The notes under the pieces were generated by a model, which was not told the origin of the DNA, did no database searches, and saw nothing but the letters and a program-made list of their open reading frames with translations. This document shows, piece after piece, positions 15,013-23,949 of a stretch of 32,787 bases of DNA. Position 1 is the stretch's first letter, and each line of letters begins with the position of its first letter. The stretch comes from Desulfobacca sp. (GTDB taxonomy: Bacteria > Desulfobacterota > Desulfobaccia > Desulfobaccales > Desulfobaccaceae): the NCBI GenBank assembly GCA_028695935.1, contig JAQVHY010000021.1, forward strand, positions 1 through 32,787, in the 5' to 3' direction. The translations under genes were made by a program, and so were the position numbers.

Positions 15013-15666
15013 ATGACTTTTGCATGGCCAGAAGTGGATTGGGTGCTGCTCGATATGGATGGCACCCTGTTAGATAAATATTTTGACGATTATTTCTGGG
15101 AAACCCTGGTGCCGGCGGAATATGCTCGCCGGCAGGGGCTGAAACCGGACGCGGCCCGCCGTGCAGTTTTGGCCCGTTATCAGCGGGAAGAAGGCACCCT
15201 GAACTGGACCGATGTCGATTTCTGGTCCCGGGAACTGGACCTGGATATCCCGGCTCTCAAAGCCGGCATCCGCCATCTGATCGAGGTGCATCCGGACAGC
15301 GAAGTTTTTTTACAGTTTCTTCAAAATTTGGGAAAAAAGATCGCCTTGGTCACCAACGCCCATTACAAAACCCTGGACCTGAAGATGTCGCATGTCGGCC
15401 TCTTAGGTTATTTTGACCAGGTGATATCTTCTTTTGATTTAGGGATGCCCAAGGAGGAGGTAAGGTTCTGGCAGGTTCTGGCCGATCAGCTCCGACTCGA
15501 CCCGCAGCGCACCCTGCTGATCGACGATAATGAGGAGATCCTGCAAGCGGCGCTCCGGTTCGGTCTGAAATATCTATTTTTTAAGGCCAAACCTAGTTCT
15601 CAGGCCGAAGCCGGGATTTCCCACCACTTTCCGATGATCTCCAGATTTTGGGAATTAATGGCTTAA
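15013..15666 (+). CDS. yrfG: HAD-family GMP/IMP nucleotidase, YrfG-like
   Basis: Soluble HAD phosphatase of 217 residues. Motif I is LLDMDGTLLD with nucleophile Asp, motif II is ALVTNA, the conserved lysine lies in LGMPKEEVRFW, and motif IV is LLIDDNEEIL. The remainder follows E. coli YrfG closely as I remember it: AWPEVDWVLLDMDG, then FDDYFWETLVP, a GTLNWTDVDFWS segment, and THTFG/FDLGMPKE-type residues before the lysine. YrfG dephosphorylates GMP and IMP in purine salvage. The symbol rests on this remembered similarity. GAAAGGTG lies about ten bases before the ATG. It converges with murA. Confidence 0.85.
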   Translation: MTFAWPEVDWVLLDMDGTLLDKYFDDYFWETLVPAEYARRQGLKPDAARRAVLARYQREEGTLNWTDVDFWSRELDLDIPALKAGIRHLIEVHPDSEVFLQFLQNLGKKIALVTNAHYKTLDLKMSHVGLLGYFDQVISSFDLGMPKEEVRFWQVLADQLRLDPQRTLLIDDNEEILQAALRFGLKYLFFKAKPSSQAEAGISHHFPMISRFWELMA

Positions 15667-15713
15667 AGGGGCAGAGCGGGAGCGGTCCGACTGCCGGGCA
15701 AGCGATACGGCTC

Positions 15714-16967
15714 TCAATCCGCCTTGGTCCGCCAGATCCGGGCCCCCAGGGCGGAAAGCTTGTGTTCTAATTGTTCGTAGCCCCGGTCAAGATGATAAAC
15801 CCGGTGGACTTCGGTGACGCCCCGGGCCGCCAGGCCAGCCAGGACCAGCGAGGCGCTGGCCCGCAGATCGGTGGCCATTACCGGGGCCCCCTGCAGGTAC
15901 CGGACGCCGCGCACCAGGGCGTGATTACCGGAAACCACGATATCCGCGCCCAGACGGCGAAGCTCGCTGACGTGCATAAAGCGTTTTTCAAAGATGTTTT
16001 CGGTGATCAGGCTGGCACCCTCGGCGATACACATCAAGGCCATGAATTGGGCCTGCATATCGGTGGGAAACCCCGGATAAGGATGGGTCATAACGTCAAC
16101 CCCGACCAGATGCTTGGCGGGCTTTACCTCTAACCGGCGGTCTTCGGTGGTCAAGCGGACTCCGGCCTCCTGGAACTTATCCAGCACTGCGGTAAGATGC
16201 TCGCAAGGCACACCGCGAATCGTAACCTCGCCTTGGGTAATCGCGGCCGCGGTCAGGTAAGTAGCGGCCTCAATGCGGTCCGGCATAATCGTATGGCTGG
16301 CCGGCGACAGACTCTGCACCCCGCGAATAGTTAAGACGTCGCTGCCGATGCCGTCGATCTCGGCCCCCATGGCTACCAGGAAGCGGGCCAGATCAGCGAC
16401 TTCCGGCTCCTGCGCGGCGTTGTGGATGACCGTGGTGCCATCGGCTAAGGTGGCGGCCATCATCAAGTTTTCGGTGCCGGTGACGCTGGGCAGTTCCAGA
16501 TGGATAGGCGCCCCTTGCAGACGGCGGACCTTGGCCTCGACGTAGCCGTGTTTCAGGGTGACCTTGACCCCCATCTCCTCCAGACCCTTGAGATGGAGGT
16601 TGATCGGTCGGGCCCCGATGGCACAGCCGCCCGGCAGGGAAACCCGGGCCTGTCCGGCCCGCGCCACTAATGGCCCCAATACCAGTACCGCGGCCCGCAT
16701 GGTCTTGACCAATGCATAGGGTGCTTCACAGCAGGTCAACCGGCTGGTATCCACCGCCAGGCCCTCATGATCCGTAAATTTGGCTCCCAGGTTACCCAGC
16801 AACTTTTTGGCGGTGCGGATATCGGCCAGATTGGGGACATTGCTGAGTTGGTTAATCCCCGGGGCTAGCAGGGTGGCCGCCAGAATCGGCAGCGCGGCAT
16901 TTTTGGCCCCACTGATGGCGACCTCTCCTCGGAGTGGAATCCCGCCTTCAATGACAATCTTATCCAT
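15714..16967 (-). CDS. murA: UDP-N-acetylglucosamine 1-carboxyvinyltransferase
   Basis: First committed step of peptidoglycan synthesis: transfers enolpyruvate from PEP to UDP-GlcNAc. Typical elements are [19 protein letters not shown], with the PEP-binding KN pair, and the loop [15 protein letters not shown], whose Cys115 in this numbering is the residue attacked by fosfomycin; the enzyme should therefore be fosfomycin-sensitive at the target. Further on are [15 protein letters not shown] and [13 protein letters not shown]. The ORF track begins at 17003 with a TTG, but the conserved start is MDKIVIEGG at 16967, giving 417 residues, the standard length. AGGG sits only two bases before that ATG, an odd spacing. 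The gene is followed convergently by yrfG. Confidence 0.97.
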   Translation of the reverse strand: MDKIVIEGGIPLRGEVAISGAKNAALPILAATLLAPGINQLSNVPNLADIRTAKKLLGNLGAKFTDHEGLAVDTSRLTCCEAPYALVKTMRAAVLVLGPLVARAGQARVSLPGGCAIGARPINLHLKGLEEMGVKVTLKHGYVEAKVRRLQGAPIHLELPSVTGTENLMMAATLADGTTVIHNAAQEPEVADLARFLVAMGAEIDGIGSDVLTIRGVQSLSPASHTIMPDRIEAATYLTAAAITQGEVTIRGVPCEHLTAVLDKFQEAGVRLTTEDRRLEVKPAKHLVGVDVMTHPYPGFPTDMQAQFMALMCIAEGASLITENIFEKRFMHVSELRRLGADIVVSGNHALVRGVRYLQGAPVMATDLRASASLVLAGLAARGVTEVHRVYHLDRGYEQLEHKLSALGARIWRTKAD

Positions 16968-17073
16968 AGCCCTTCGAATAACACACTGGCAGATAAAACT
17001 CAATGTCTAACTGATCATAGAAACATCTCGATCAAGGCCCCACATTTCTTTGGGTCTGAGTTTCTACCGGCGA

Positions 17074-17844
17074 TCATTTTTCGACCTGGTGGAGTTCCGC
17101 CTCTGAAGTCGGTTTAAAGGTCTTGGATTTGAAGGTCTCATCCTGGGGCAGTTCCACCTCCCATTTCGGTATCAGGTCAATCTGGATCAGAGCCGCAGCT
17201 ATCTGACATTCCAGGAGGTGGCCGCCGCCGGTCCGGTCCTCGGTTAAAAAATGCAAGTGGTATCCCGGCACTTGGAGATTTTGGGTAAACTCGGGCGAGT
17301 AGAAGCCGACCACGGTCCCTTGAACCTCATGGAATTCAAAAAAAATTTGATCCTTGACCACTTCGGTTAACGGCGGGTAAGGCGGGTACTGCTGGGGGAC
17401 GCTCCTGGTCTTAATATAGCCGAAGTGCCCCTGAATCTGAATAGCATAAAACAGGTTACGGCTGGGAAGGAGGGCATTAAGCTCTTCGGTCAGTTGCCGG
17501 TAATTTTTTACCTTACTGATCTCTTTAGATATTTCTGGACGGAACCAGACCACCGCGGCAAACGGGGTCAATTCCTGGTCATCCAACCGGTAAGCCCGAC
17601 CATCGGCCCTGACCTGATAAAACTCCCCCTGCAATACTACTAATTCGCCGTCCAATCCATTGAGGGTGCCCAGGCCCAGATCTCCCTTGGTCTTTAGCTG
17701 ACCGATGCTGGTGTGGCCGTCATATACGCCCTGCATCAATGCCTGCAGGGTGGACACTTGATAAAGCGTGGAGGAAGCGGGTACTGCAGTCGAACATCCG
17801 GTTATCAGGATCAGAGTGCTTAATAAGGCCCAAACTTTGTTCAT
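17074..17844 (-). CDS. budA: Alpha-acetolactate decarboxylase with lipoprotein signal
   Basis: The mature part follows the acetolactate decarboxylase family: LYQVSTLQALMQGVYDGH, GDLGLGTLNGLDGELVVLQGEFYQV, LTPFAAVVWF, and the metal site GYHLHFLTEDRTGGGHLLEC. H196, H198 and H209 have the H-x-H-x10-H spacing of the zinc ligands. The family converts acetolactate to acetoin. Unlike the cytosolic enteric enzyme, this one begins with a signal peptide ending in the lipobox LITGCS (Cys17), so it should be anchored in the envelope; a secreted form is known from Brevibacillus. No acetolactate synthase is adjacent. A good promoter (TTGGCA-17-TATAAC) and GAGG site precede the ATG. Confidence 0.9.
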   Translation of the reverse strand: MNKVWALLSTLILITGCSTAVPASSTLYQVSTLQALMQGVYDGHTSIGQLKTKGDLGLGTLNGLDGELVVLQGEFYQVRADGRAYRLDDQELTPFAAVVWFRPEISKEISKVKNYRQLTEELNALLPSRNLFYAIQIQGHFGYIKTRSVPQQYPPYPPLTEVVKDQIFFEFHEVQGTVVGFYSPEFTQNLQVPGYHLHFLTEDRTGGGHLLECQIAAALIQIDLIPKWEVELPQDETFKSKTFKPTSEAELHQVEK

Positions 17845-17879
17845 TCCGACCTCGGTGCGATTTTTTTTGACGATTACGA

Positions 17880-17908
17880 GTTATAAATCATAAAAATATG
17901 TTTGCCAA
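17880..17908 (-). promoter_or_regulatory. Sigma-70 promoter of budA
   Basis: Minus-strand TTGGCA (17903-17908), 17-base spacer, TATAAC (17880-17885): five of six matches in each box. The start codon is about 30 bases downstream of the predicted transcription start. Confidence 0.65.
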
Positions 17909-18107
17909 TCTGAGAATCCCTGCCCGGCTATTTTGGGGGCCGCGCCACCACAAACAATCCACTTTTTTAAACCGGGCTTTACAGATTTGGCCAACCTAAG
18001 GTGGCATCTTTTACAAGGCTGCAAGTCAGAATTTACCGGCAGCGAACTTTTTACCCGGAATAGGGGTTAGATCTCAGGGCCGACAACGACTGACCTTTAG
18101 TAACGTA

Positions 18108-18136
18108 TTTACATAATGCTAAATTATCGTTAGTAT
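18108..18136 (+). promoter_or_regulatory. Candidate sigma-70 promoter of the glycosylase gene
   Basis: TTTACA (18108-18113), 17-base spacer, TAGTAT (18131-18136). The gene starts about 65 bases after the expected transcription start. Confidence 0.5.
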
Positions 18137-18208
18137 AAATTTTTTTATTAAAAAAGCTTTAATCTGGCTGTACTACTGATTAGAACTGGACAATATGGAG
18201 TTCAAAAA

Positions 18209-18862
18209 ATGGAACTGGTTGATCGGCTTCAGAACCTCTACCAACGATTATGGGAAGTCTTTGGACCCCAAGGATGGTGGCCCGGAGACAGCCCCTTTGA
18301 GGTCGCCGTAGGCGCCATCCTGACCCAGAACACCAATTGGAACAATGTCGCCCGGGTTATTGCCCAACTGAAGCAGGCCGAACACCTTTCGCCGGTAAGA
18401 TTAATGGAGGTAGCGGAAGCAGAGTTGGCTCAGATTCTGCGCCCGGTAGGGTATTATAACCTTAAGGCCCGCCGCTTGAAAAATTTCTTGGATTTTCTTT
18501 TCTTACATTATCAAGGATCGGTGGAAAACATGGCCGCGGATAATCTAGAAAGCTTGCGACCGGCTTTATTGAGCATCAAAGGCATCGGTCCGGAAACCGC
18601 CGACAGTATCTTGCTCTATGCCCTCGAAAAACCCACGTTTGTGGTGGATGCCTATACTTTTCGGATTTTACACCGACATGATCTGGTAAATGACCCATGC
18701 TCCTACGAAGACCTGCGACAGCTTTTCATGGCCCAGCTCCCCCCGGAGGTGACTCTATTTAAGGAATATCATGCTCTCTTGGTACGTCTGGGTAAAGAAT
18801 TTTGCCGCCCGAAGCCGCGCTGTGAGCTATGTCCGGTCTCTGGTCAAGATTTTTTCCAATAA
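18209..18862 (+). CDS. Endonuclease III-like DNA glycosylase (HhH-GPD, MagIII-like)
   Basis: 217 residues. The helix-hairpin-helix is SIKGIGPETADSILLYAL and the catalytic Asp lies in FVVDAYTFRIL, the HhH-GPD layout. The position of the lyase lysine of E. coli Nth (GRKTAN) is Glu here (GPETAD), pointing to a monofunctional glycosylase such as the 3-methyladenine enzyme MagIII, whose GKESAD-type motif it recalls. The iron-sulfur loop is incomplete: FCRPKPRCELCPVSGQDFF keeps three cysteines (C-x5-C-x2-C) but lacks the fourth. GGAG lies about eight bases before the ATG. Substrate is inferred from motif comparison only. Confidence 0.88.
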   Translation: MELVDRLQNLYQRLWEVFGPQGWWPGDSPFEVAVGAILTQNTNWNNVARVIAQLKQAEHLSPVRLMEVAEAELAQILRPVGYYNLKARRLKNFLDFLFLHYQGSVENMAADNLESLRPALLSIKGIGPETADSILLYALEKPTFVVDAYTFRILHRHDLVNDPCSYEDLRQLFMAQLPPEVTLFKEYHALLVRLGKEFCRPKPRCELCPVSGQDFFQ

Positions 18863-18956
18863 ATTTTAAAGACTTTCGAGCCCTTAAGTTGACCAACCAG
18901 GAGGTGATAATTATTTTGGTCCATTATTTGCATATAAATTGCTTGAGGAAAATGAT

Positions 18957-19169
18957 ATGGATGATTATTTAAAAAGCAACAAGCTGCTTCCCTGGTTTCT
19001 GGAAGGTCTGTTGGAAGAACTATTGGGTGATGATGCCGTGGATCTTCCCAAAGACGAGGCTAACGTCGAACTGCCGAAGGCGGCGCGCCTGGAAGGCTTC
19101 CTGACTACCAACTGGTTCGGACCTTTCCTCTTGGGGCCCAGAGGCCAGACTGCCCGGGGACATTGTTAG
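18957..19169 (+). CDS. Possible small acidic protein, unknown
   Basis: A 70-codon frame from ATG 18957 (the track extends it to a TTG at 18939). GAGGAA at 18945-18950 stands six bases ahead of this ATG, a good site. The product starts MDDYLKSNKLLPWFLEGLLEELLGDD, an amphipathic acidic helix, and ends in a Gly/Pro-rich tail. No known domain is recognised. A real small gene is plausible because of the ribosome site, but a chance frame cannot be excluded. Confidence 0.4.
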   Translation: MDDYLKSNKLLPWFLEGLLEELLGDDAVDLPKDEANVELPKAARLEGFLTTNWFGPFLLGPRGQTARGHC

Positions 19170-19855
19170 CCAGGGCTAGGGTGGCTTCCAAAGGAAGGTG
19201 GGGGATAGAGGCCGCCTCTTACTACAAGGAGATCAGCGTCAATCATAGCGAAGATACTGATCTAAAAAGGCTAACGATGAAGACTGGCGGCGGACCAGCG
19301 CCCTAGATGTCGTATCTTAATCATGTAAGCCCGGATAATCATCCGGCTGCGCTCTGGGCGTCGGGGCAGACGGGCTAAGTAACCAGAATATCAATTTATA
19401 CCGCGGAAGGGACCGTCGGCAGGAAGCAAGGTGTAAATCGTCTTGAGGGAGGAAGTTTCCCCTCCACCGCGGCCAGGGGAATGGGGATGAGATTTCCAAC
19501 ATATCGAGATTATATAATATTTGTCATACCCTCACTAAACCTTCATCATCAAGAAAAAGAGGGAAACGGGTTTCCGGATGGACCCAAATTAAGTATTGAG
19601 TTTGGCGGCGATTTCCCTTATACTAGCTGCCAGGGTATTTTACAGGCTGTAAAGAGCCAGCCGGACGGATACTAAACAATCATCGGTTACCTACACTAAG
19701 TTAGGCCCGACCTGGGGTTAAAGCCCGATTTTATCACCCCCTCTTATTTCCCACCTAAATAAAATCCTGCTTGTCCAGGCGCTATTGACACCTGTTTAGA
19801 TTTGGAATAAAAGCAAGAAATCATCCTATCCTGGTCAGGAGGAAGGATCTCTCAG
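19170..19855. other. Long intergenic region, no convincing gene
   Basis: About 690 bases. The frames at 19317-19502 (minus) and 19481-19675 (plus) have no recognisable protein features. Structured pieces are CCGGAT-AATC-ATCCGG (19331-19346), a competing outer pair AGCCCG/CGGGCT (19328-19333 with 19371-19376), and GGAA-GT-TTCC with partial extension (19447-19464). CCGCGG occurs twice nearby. An unrecognised small RNA or a decayed gene is possible. The last 70 bases carry the promoter of the next gene. Confidence 0.5.
19785..19813 (+). promoter_or_regulatory. Sigma-70 promoter of the lytic transglycosylase gene
   Basis: Consensus TTGACA (19785-19790), 17-base spacer, TAAAAG (19808-19813). Transcription would begin near 19820, about 36 bases before the GTG start, with AGGAGGAAGGA in between. 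Confidence 0.65.
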
Positions 19856-20794
19856 GTGGTTTTTATCATATTGCTAATTTTGGCGGTCTTCTGGTGGCCT
19901 AACGGCATGATCGCCACGCCGCTGCAGCCGGCCCCAACGGAGCCACCCCCGGCTACCGTGTCGATGCCGTATTACCGGCTTCCTGAGCGTCTGACGCTAT
20001 GTGGTGAGGCGGTGCCTATAAATGATCAGGCTGTCTGGGAGGACCTGGACAAGGAATTTATTATTGTGGTCTGGAGTCGTGTCCAGACCACTCTGTGGAT
20101 TAAACGTGCGACGCGCTATTTTCCTTATATTGAAAGAAAATTACGACAGGCGCGACTCCCTGATGATTTGAAGTATGTGGCGGTGGTGGAAAGTGACCTG
20201 CGCCCGGAGGTTCGTTCCCCCCGCGATGCCTGGGGCCCCTGGCAGATTATTCGGCCCACGGCCAATCGCTTTGACCTTAAGACCGAAAAGCATCTGGATG
20301 AACGTATGGACTTTGCCGCTGCGACCGAGGCCGCGCTGCAATATTTACAATTTCTATTCCAAAAGTTCGAGAACTGGGCTTTGGCCCTAGCGGCTTATAA
20401 CTGCGGTGAAGGCCGGTTGGCAAGGGAGATCAGCGAACAGGGGGTTCAAAGTTATTATTGTCTCAGCCTCCCCGAGGAAACGGAGCGCTATGTCTTGCGC
20501 ATTATTGCTGCCAAGATCGTATTGAGCCACCCGGCCCAATACGGTTATGAGATCCCGGCCGATCAACGCTACCCGCCGCTGGAATACGACGAGGTGAAGT
20601 TTATTCTGGCCCGCGAGGTTCCGGTGCAGCAGGTGGCCCAAGCCTGCGGGACTTATTATAAGGCCATTAAGCGTCTTAATCCCCAGCTCCAGGGCGATAC
20701 CCTGGTTCCGGGTTTCTATCGCCTCAAAGTGCCCCGGGGGTCGGCTCCCGGTTTTTACGAATCTTTAGTTACGGGACAGCTTACTATTCCCTGA
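19856..20794 (+). CDS. Membrane-bound lytic murein transglycosylase (SLT domain, MltD-like)
   Basis: Starts with GTG and a hydrophobic N-terminal segment (FIILLILAVFWW) that should act as signal or anchor, followed by a Pro-rich linker. The SLT domain covers about 85-230: catalytic Glu112 in YVAVVESDLRP, then SPRDAWGPWQI, ALQYLQFLFQKFENWALALAAYNCGEGRLARE and the ETERYVLRIIAAK segment. This is the layout of MltD-type enzymes, which cleave glycan strands to 1,6-anhydro products. The tail (VPVQQVAQACGTYYKAIKRLNPQL) looks like one degenerate LysM or YkuD-linked peptidoglycan-binding repeat. There is no lipobox cysteine. It precedes the deaminase gene by 11 bases. Confidence 0.9.
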   Translation: MVFIILLILAVFWWPNGMIATPLQPAPTEPPPATVSMPYYRLPERLTLCGEAVPINDQAVWEDLDKEFIIVVWSRVQTTLWIKRATRYFPYIERKLRQARLPDDLKYVAVVESDLRPEVRSPRDAWGPWQIIRPTANRFDLKTEKHLDERMDFAAATEAALQYLQFLFQKFENWALALAAYNCGEGRLAREISEQGVQSYYCLSLPEETERYVLRIIAAKIVLSHPAQYGYEIPADQRYPPLEYDEVKFILAREVPVQQVAQACGTYYKAIKRLNPQLQGDTLVPGFYRLKVPRGSAPGFYESLVTGQLTIP

Positions 20795-20805
20795 AAGAGG
20801 TTATC

Positions 20806-22149
20806 TTGTCCGGCTCAACCCAAAGTTCGAAATCTGCAGAAAAAGTTGATGTGCTGCTCCTGGGGGGCCAGGTGTTGACTCTCAATAATCAACGGGACAC
20901 CTTTAACCCTGGGGCCGTGGCCATCCGGGGGGACCACATTGCAGCCGTCGGACCCCGGATCGAGATCGAGGCTCGATATGAATCTACCCAGGTACTTGAT
21001 TATACAGGTGATATAATACTTCCTGGTCTGATCAACGCCCATACTCACGCGGCCATGACCTGCTTTCGGGGTCTGGCCGATGATCTACCGCTGGCGGAAT
21101 GGCTGAATGAATACATCTTTCCGGCAGAGCGGCATATCGATCGGGATTTGGTTTATTGGGGCACCAAACTGGCGATTGCGGAGATGTTGCTCTCTGGGAC
21201 TACCACTTTCTGCGATATGTATCTGTTTGCCGATGCGGTGGCCCAGGCGGCCACGGAGGCCGGGATGCGGGCCGTGATCGGCGAGGTGCTTTACGATTTT
21301 CCTTCCACCAATTATGGGCCCCCTGAGAATGGTCTCAAATTCAGCGAGGATTTATGTTTGCGCTGGAAAGCTGATCCGCTCATCCAGGTAGCCATCCAGC
21401 CCCATGCGATTTACACCTGTTCCCCAGAGCTGCTGGTCCGTTGTGGCGAACTGGCGGCGCGGCACGAAGTCCGATTGATTATTCACCTGGCCGAGACCTG
21501 GCAGGAAGTCAAGGATTGCCAGGCCCGTTATGGGGCGACCCCGGTAGGCCATTTGCATCGGCTGGGATTGCTCAATTCCCGCTTAGTGGCCGACCACGGC
21601 GTGGCCTTAAGCCCGGCCGATTTGGAACTCATGGCCCAGCAAAGGGCCTCAGTGGTGCACTGCCCGGAAAGCAATATGAAGCTCGCCTCCGGCATCGCTC
21701 CGGTAGTGGAATTGCTGGCCCGCGGCGTCAACGTGGGCTTGGGTACTGACGGCTGCGCTTCCAACAATGACCTGGATCTGCTTCAGGAAATGGATACCAC
21801 TGCCAAACTCCACAAGGTCCATCACCTCGATCCTACCGTCTTGCCAGCTGCTGTAGTCCTGGAATTGGCGACCCGTGGCAGTGCGCGCGTGCTTGATCTG
21901 GATCAGGAGCTAGGGTCTCTGGAACCCGGCAAAAGGGCGGATGTGATCGTCATTGACTGCCAGCAACCGCATATGATACCGATGTATAATCCATGTTCAC
22001 ATCTGGTCTATGTAGCCAGCGGGGCGGATGTCCGCACCGTTTTGGTTAACGGTCGAGTGGTTGTAAGGGATCGACAGGTGCTGACCTTTGAGGTAGAGGA
22101 GGCCATGGCCCAGGTCCGACAGATCGCACGTAAGCTTAAGGCACCTTGA
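20806..22149 (+). CDS. mtaD: S-adenosylhomocysteine / 5'-methylthioadenosine deaminase (amidohydrolase)
   Basis: Cytosolic metal-dependent amidohydrolase of 447 residues. Metal ligands are readable: PGLINAHTHAAM (H-x-H), IIHLAETWQEV, and the late Asp in LGTDGCASNNDLDLL. The PHAIYTCSPELL and CPESNMKLASG segments place it in the MtaD/SsnA/TrzN branch. MtaD deaminates S-adenosylhomocysteine, methylthioadenosine and related adenosines, and thus helps recycle products of SAM use. Related branches (guanine deaminase, chlorohydrolases) cannot be fully excluded. The start is TTG at 20806 with AAAGAGG five bases upstream. Its 3' end overlaps the convergent HDOD gene by 14 bases. Confidence 0.87.
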   Translation: MSGSTQSSKSAEKVDVLLLGGQVLTLNNQRDTFNPGAVAIRGDHIAAVGPRIEIEARYESTQVLDYTGDIILPGLINAHTHAAMTCFRGLADDLPLAEWLNEYIFPAERHIDRDLVYWGTKLAIAEMLLSGTTTFCDMYLFADAVAQAATEAGMRAVIGEVLYDFPSTNYGPPENGLKFSEDLCLRWKADPLIQVAIQPHAIYTCSPELLVRCGELAARHEVRLIIHLAETWQEVKDCQARYGATPVGHLHRLGLLNSRLVADHGVALSPADLELMAQQRASVVHCPESNMKLASGIAPVVELLARGVNVGLGTDGCASNNDLDLLQEMDTTAKLHKVHHLDPTVLPAAVVLELATRGSARVLDLDQELGSLEPGKRADVIVIDCQQPHMIPMYNPCSHLVYVASGADVRTVLVNGRVVVRDRQVLTFEVEEAMAQVRQIARKLKAP

Positions 22150-23782
22150 ACTGAGAGGTGGAAAATGTGCTGCAACAGCAACGCAGGGCAATTGTGGTTA
22201 GATTTCGAAAAATCTCCAGTCTCTGGCGATCTTCATCGCTGCACGATCCCCAGGAGCCGCAACGGTCCACGTAAAATAATCCGATTGGCACCTCATTAAC
22301 CAGGATAGGGCTGACCAAAAAGTTGGCATCCCCGATTATTTCCCAAAAGCGTTCTGGCATCAGCTTTAAATTACCTTGCTGATCACCAGCTTTAAACTCA
22401 TACTCCCGACGTTCGGCCAGCGCTTGGGCGAAGATATTATCACTAGGTGAGGATGGCAGTTGCAAGACCGGTAATAAGTCCTCTATTCCGGCACCCAGGC
22501 CAAAGCGAGCGCTGATCTGGGTGCGCGCCGGATTGAGAATGGCAAAAATGACCCGATCAAAGCCGATACTGCGATAGATGCCTTCAACTATCATCCCCAT
22601 AATCTCATTGATCCCGACGTGAGTAACCAGGGCCTGATTGATTTCTCCGATCACCCAATGAAATAAACGAAGTTTTTCCAGTTCCATAGTTTCTCTGGCG
22701 AGCGGTGGGCGTATTCGCCCTGAAGACTGGCTATCTGGATGGGCTTGCTGATCCTCGCCGGAAACCGATGCCTCTGAGTTTAATTGATTTTGGGAAGTAC
22801 CCTTGATACTAAAGATAGGAAGATTTAATTCCTGAAGATTTATTTTGAGCGTCTTAGTCAATTCTAGAATACCGTCAATACTGGTGGTTATTATCTGGTC
22901 GAGCCGATCCGAGGTTAATCCCAGTCTTTTTCCACAGTGCTGAAGGCGATTTTGCCACTCCTCAGGACTGAACTTGGCCTCTAATAAGCTCTGACTTAGT
23001 TCGTGGGCGTTTTGGACCAGCAGGCGCAAGCGGGCTTCATCGCCCTCACGGGTATCGCTTCCCATATGGAGATAAATCAATCGCTTTACCAGCCCTGCGG
23101 GGAACTGCCATTTTCTTAAGATGGCCAGACCTAATTCTTCCCAAGATACCTTGAGTACCCGTTTAGCAGCCCGGGAACGGGTTATGCCCTGCTGCGCCGC
23201 AATTTGGAGAATCCGTTCATAATCTTCGGGAAGATAATAGGCGGCAATCAACTCTCCCAGGTTGAATAACAGTCCCGTAATAAAGATCTCCTCCCCTTGA
23301 TAGCGGCGGTCGTCTTGGGTCAAAGCCTGAGATAATAAGGCCGTAAAAAAAGAGGAGATAATTAAGCGTCGCAGCGGATAGAGATTCTGAGAGCGACTAA
23401 AATTCTCGAACAATCGCAAACCCACGGCTAAATTTCGAATACGTTCCAGGCCCAAGAGCATAATGGCGTTGGTGATGGTATGCACCTGGTGCCAATAGGT
23501 TTTGAAATAGACCGTGTTGACCAATTTTAAGATCTGGGTGGTGAGTGAAAAATCACGCAAAATGATGCGCGACGTGGCCTGTACGGAACCATAAGTATCG
23601 CCTTGAACAGATAGCAACTCTTGGATATTATTGCGAAAAGCTGGAATAAGAGGGCCTTCCTCAATGCTGTGCAAGATAACGCCGATTGCCTCGTCCGGCC
23701 CCCAATTCCGAGTCTGGGAATCGGTAGTCGGGCTCTGGGCAGTAGATTTCACATCTGGGGAATGCTCAGATTGAGCAGTCAT
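22136..23782 (-). CDS. HDOD domain regulator with C-terminal GAF domain
   Basis: 548 residues. Residues about 40-245 form an HDOD domain: PLIPAFRNNIQELLSV, ILRDFSLTTQILKLVNTVYF, ITNAIMLLGLERIRNLAVGL, then EEIFITGLLFNLGELIAAYYLPEDY. Catalytic HD pairs are absent, as usual in HDOD. A linker rich in Ser/Gln follows, then a GAF-type domain at about 375-540 (LVTHVGINEIMGMIVEGIYRSIGFDRVIFAIL, SPILVNEVPIGLFYVDR). Such proteins are signalling adaptors in motility or cell-cycle control; the partner is unknown. The C-terminus ends in a Cys/Ser-rich tail (RCCCSTFSTSQF). GAAAGG lies six bases before the ATG. It is divergent from the GH8 gene. Confidence 0.9.
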   Translation of the reverse strand: MTAQSEHSPDVKSTAQSPTTDSQTRNWGPDEAIGVILHSIEEGPLIPAFRNNIQELLSVQGDTYGSVQATSRIILRDFSLTTQILKLVNTVYFKTYWHQVHTITNAIMLLGLERIRNLAVGLRLFENFSRSQNLYPLRRLIISSFFTALLSQALTQDDRRYQGEEIFITGLLFNLGELIAAYYLPEDYERILQIAAQQGITRSRAAKRVLKVSWEELGLAILRKWQFPAGLVKRLIYLHMGSDTREGDEARLRLLVQNAHELSQSLLEAKFSPEEWQNRLQHCGKRLGLTSDRLDQIITTSIDGILELTKTLKINLQELNLPIFSIKGTSQNQLNSEASVSGEDQQAHPDSQSSGRIRPPLARETMELEKLRLFHWVIGEINQALVTHVGINEIMGMIVEGIYRSIGFDRVIFAILNPARTQISARFGLGAGIEDLLPVLQLPSSPSDNIFAQALAERREYEFKAGDQQGNLKLMPERFWEIIGDANFLVSPILVNEVPIGLFYVDRCGSWGSCSDEDRQRLEIFRNLTTIALRCCCSTFSTSQFKVP

Positions 23783-23949
23783 CTTTAACCTTTCACCAAT
23801 CTATTACTGATTAATCGGCATATAAGGTAAAAACCTAAAGCATTTGTATTAGCTGTGACGGTGCCGGGATGATAAGCTATTATAGACTGTTGACGGCAAT
23901 ATTTTCGAAAACCCAAATCCAAGGATATTATGGCATTGGGGGTGCTCCA

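Larger units (their letters stand above)
17845..18208. other. Divergent intergenic region between budA and the glycosylase gene
   Basis: 364 bases with one promoter facing each way (listed separately) and no gene I can support. The middle, 17920-18090, has no convincing repeats or RNA element. Confidence 0.5.

Noticed and set aside
19405-19440. Possible SRP RNA-like stretch (GGCAGGAAGCAAGG)
   Set aside because: It lacks the GGTCCGGAAGGAAGCAGCC core and a pairing stem; only a few bases agree.
19481-19675. 64-residue ORF in the 19.2-19.8 kb spacer
   Set aside because: There is no recognisable domain and only a weak ribosome site; its composition is like random translation.
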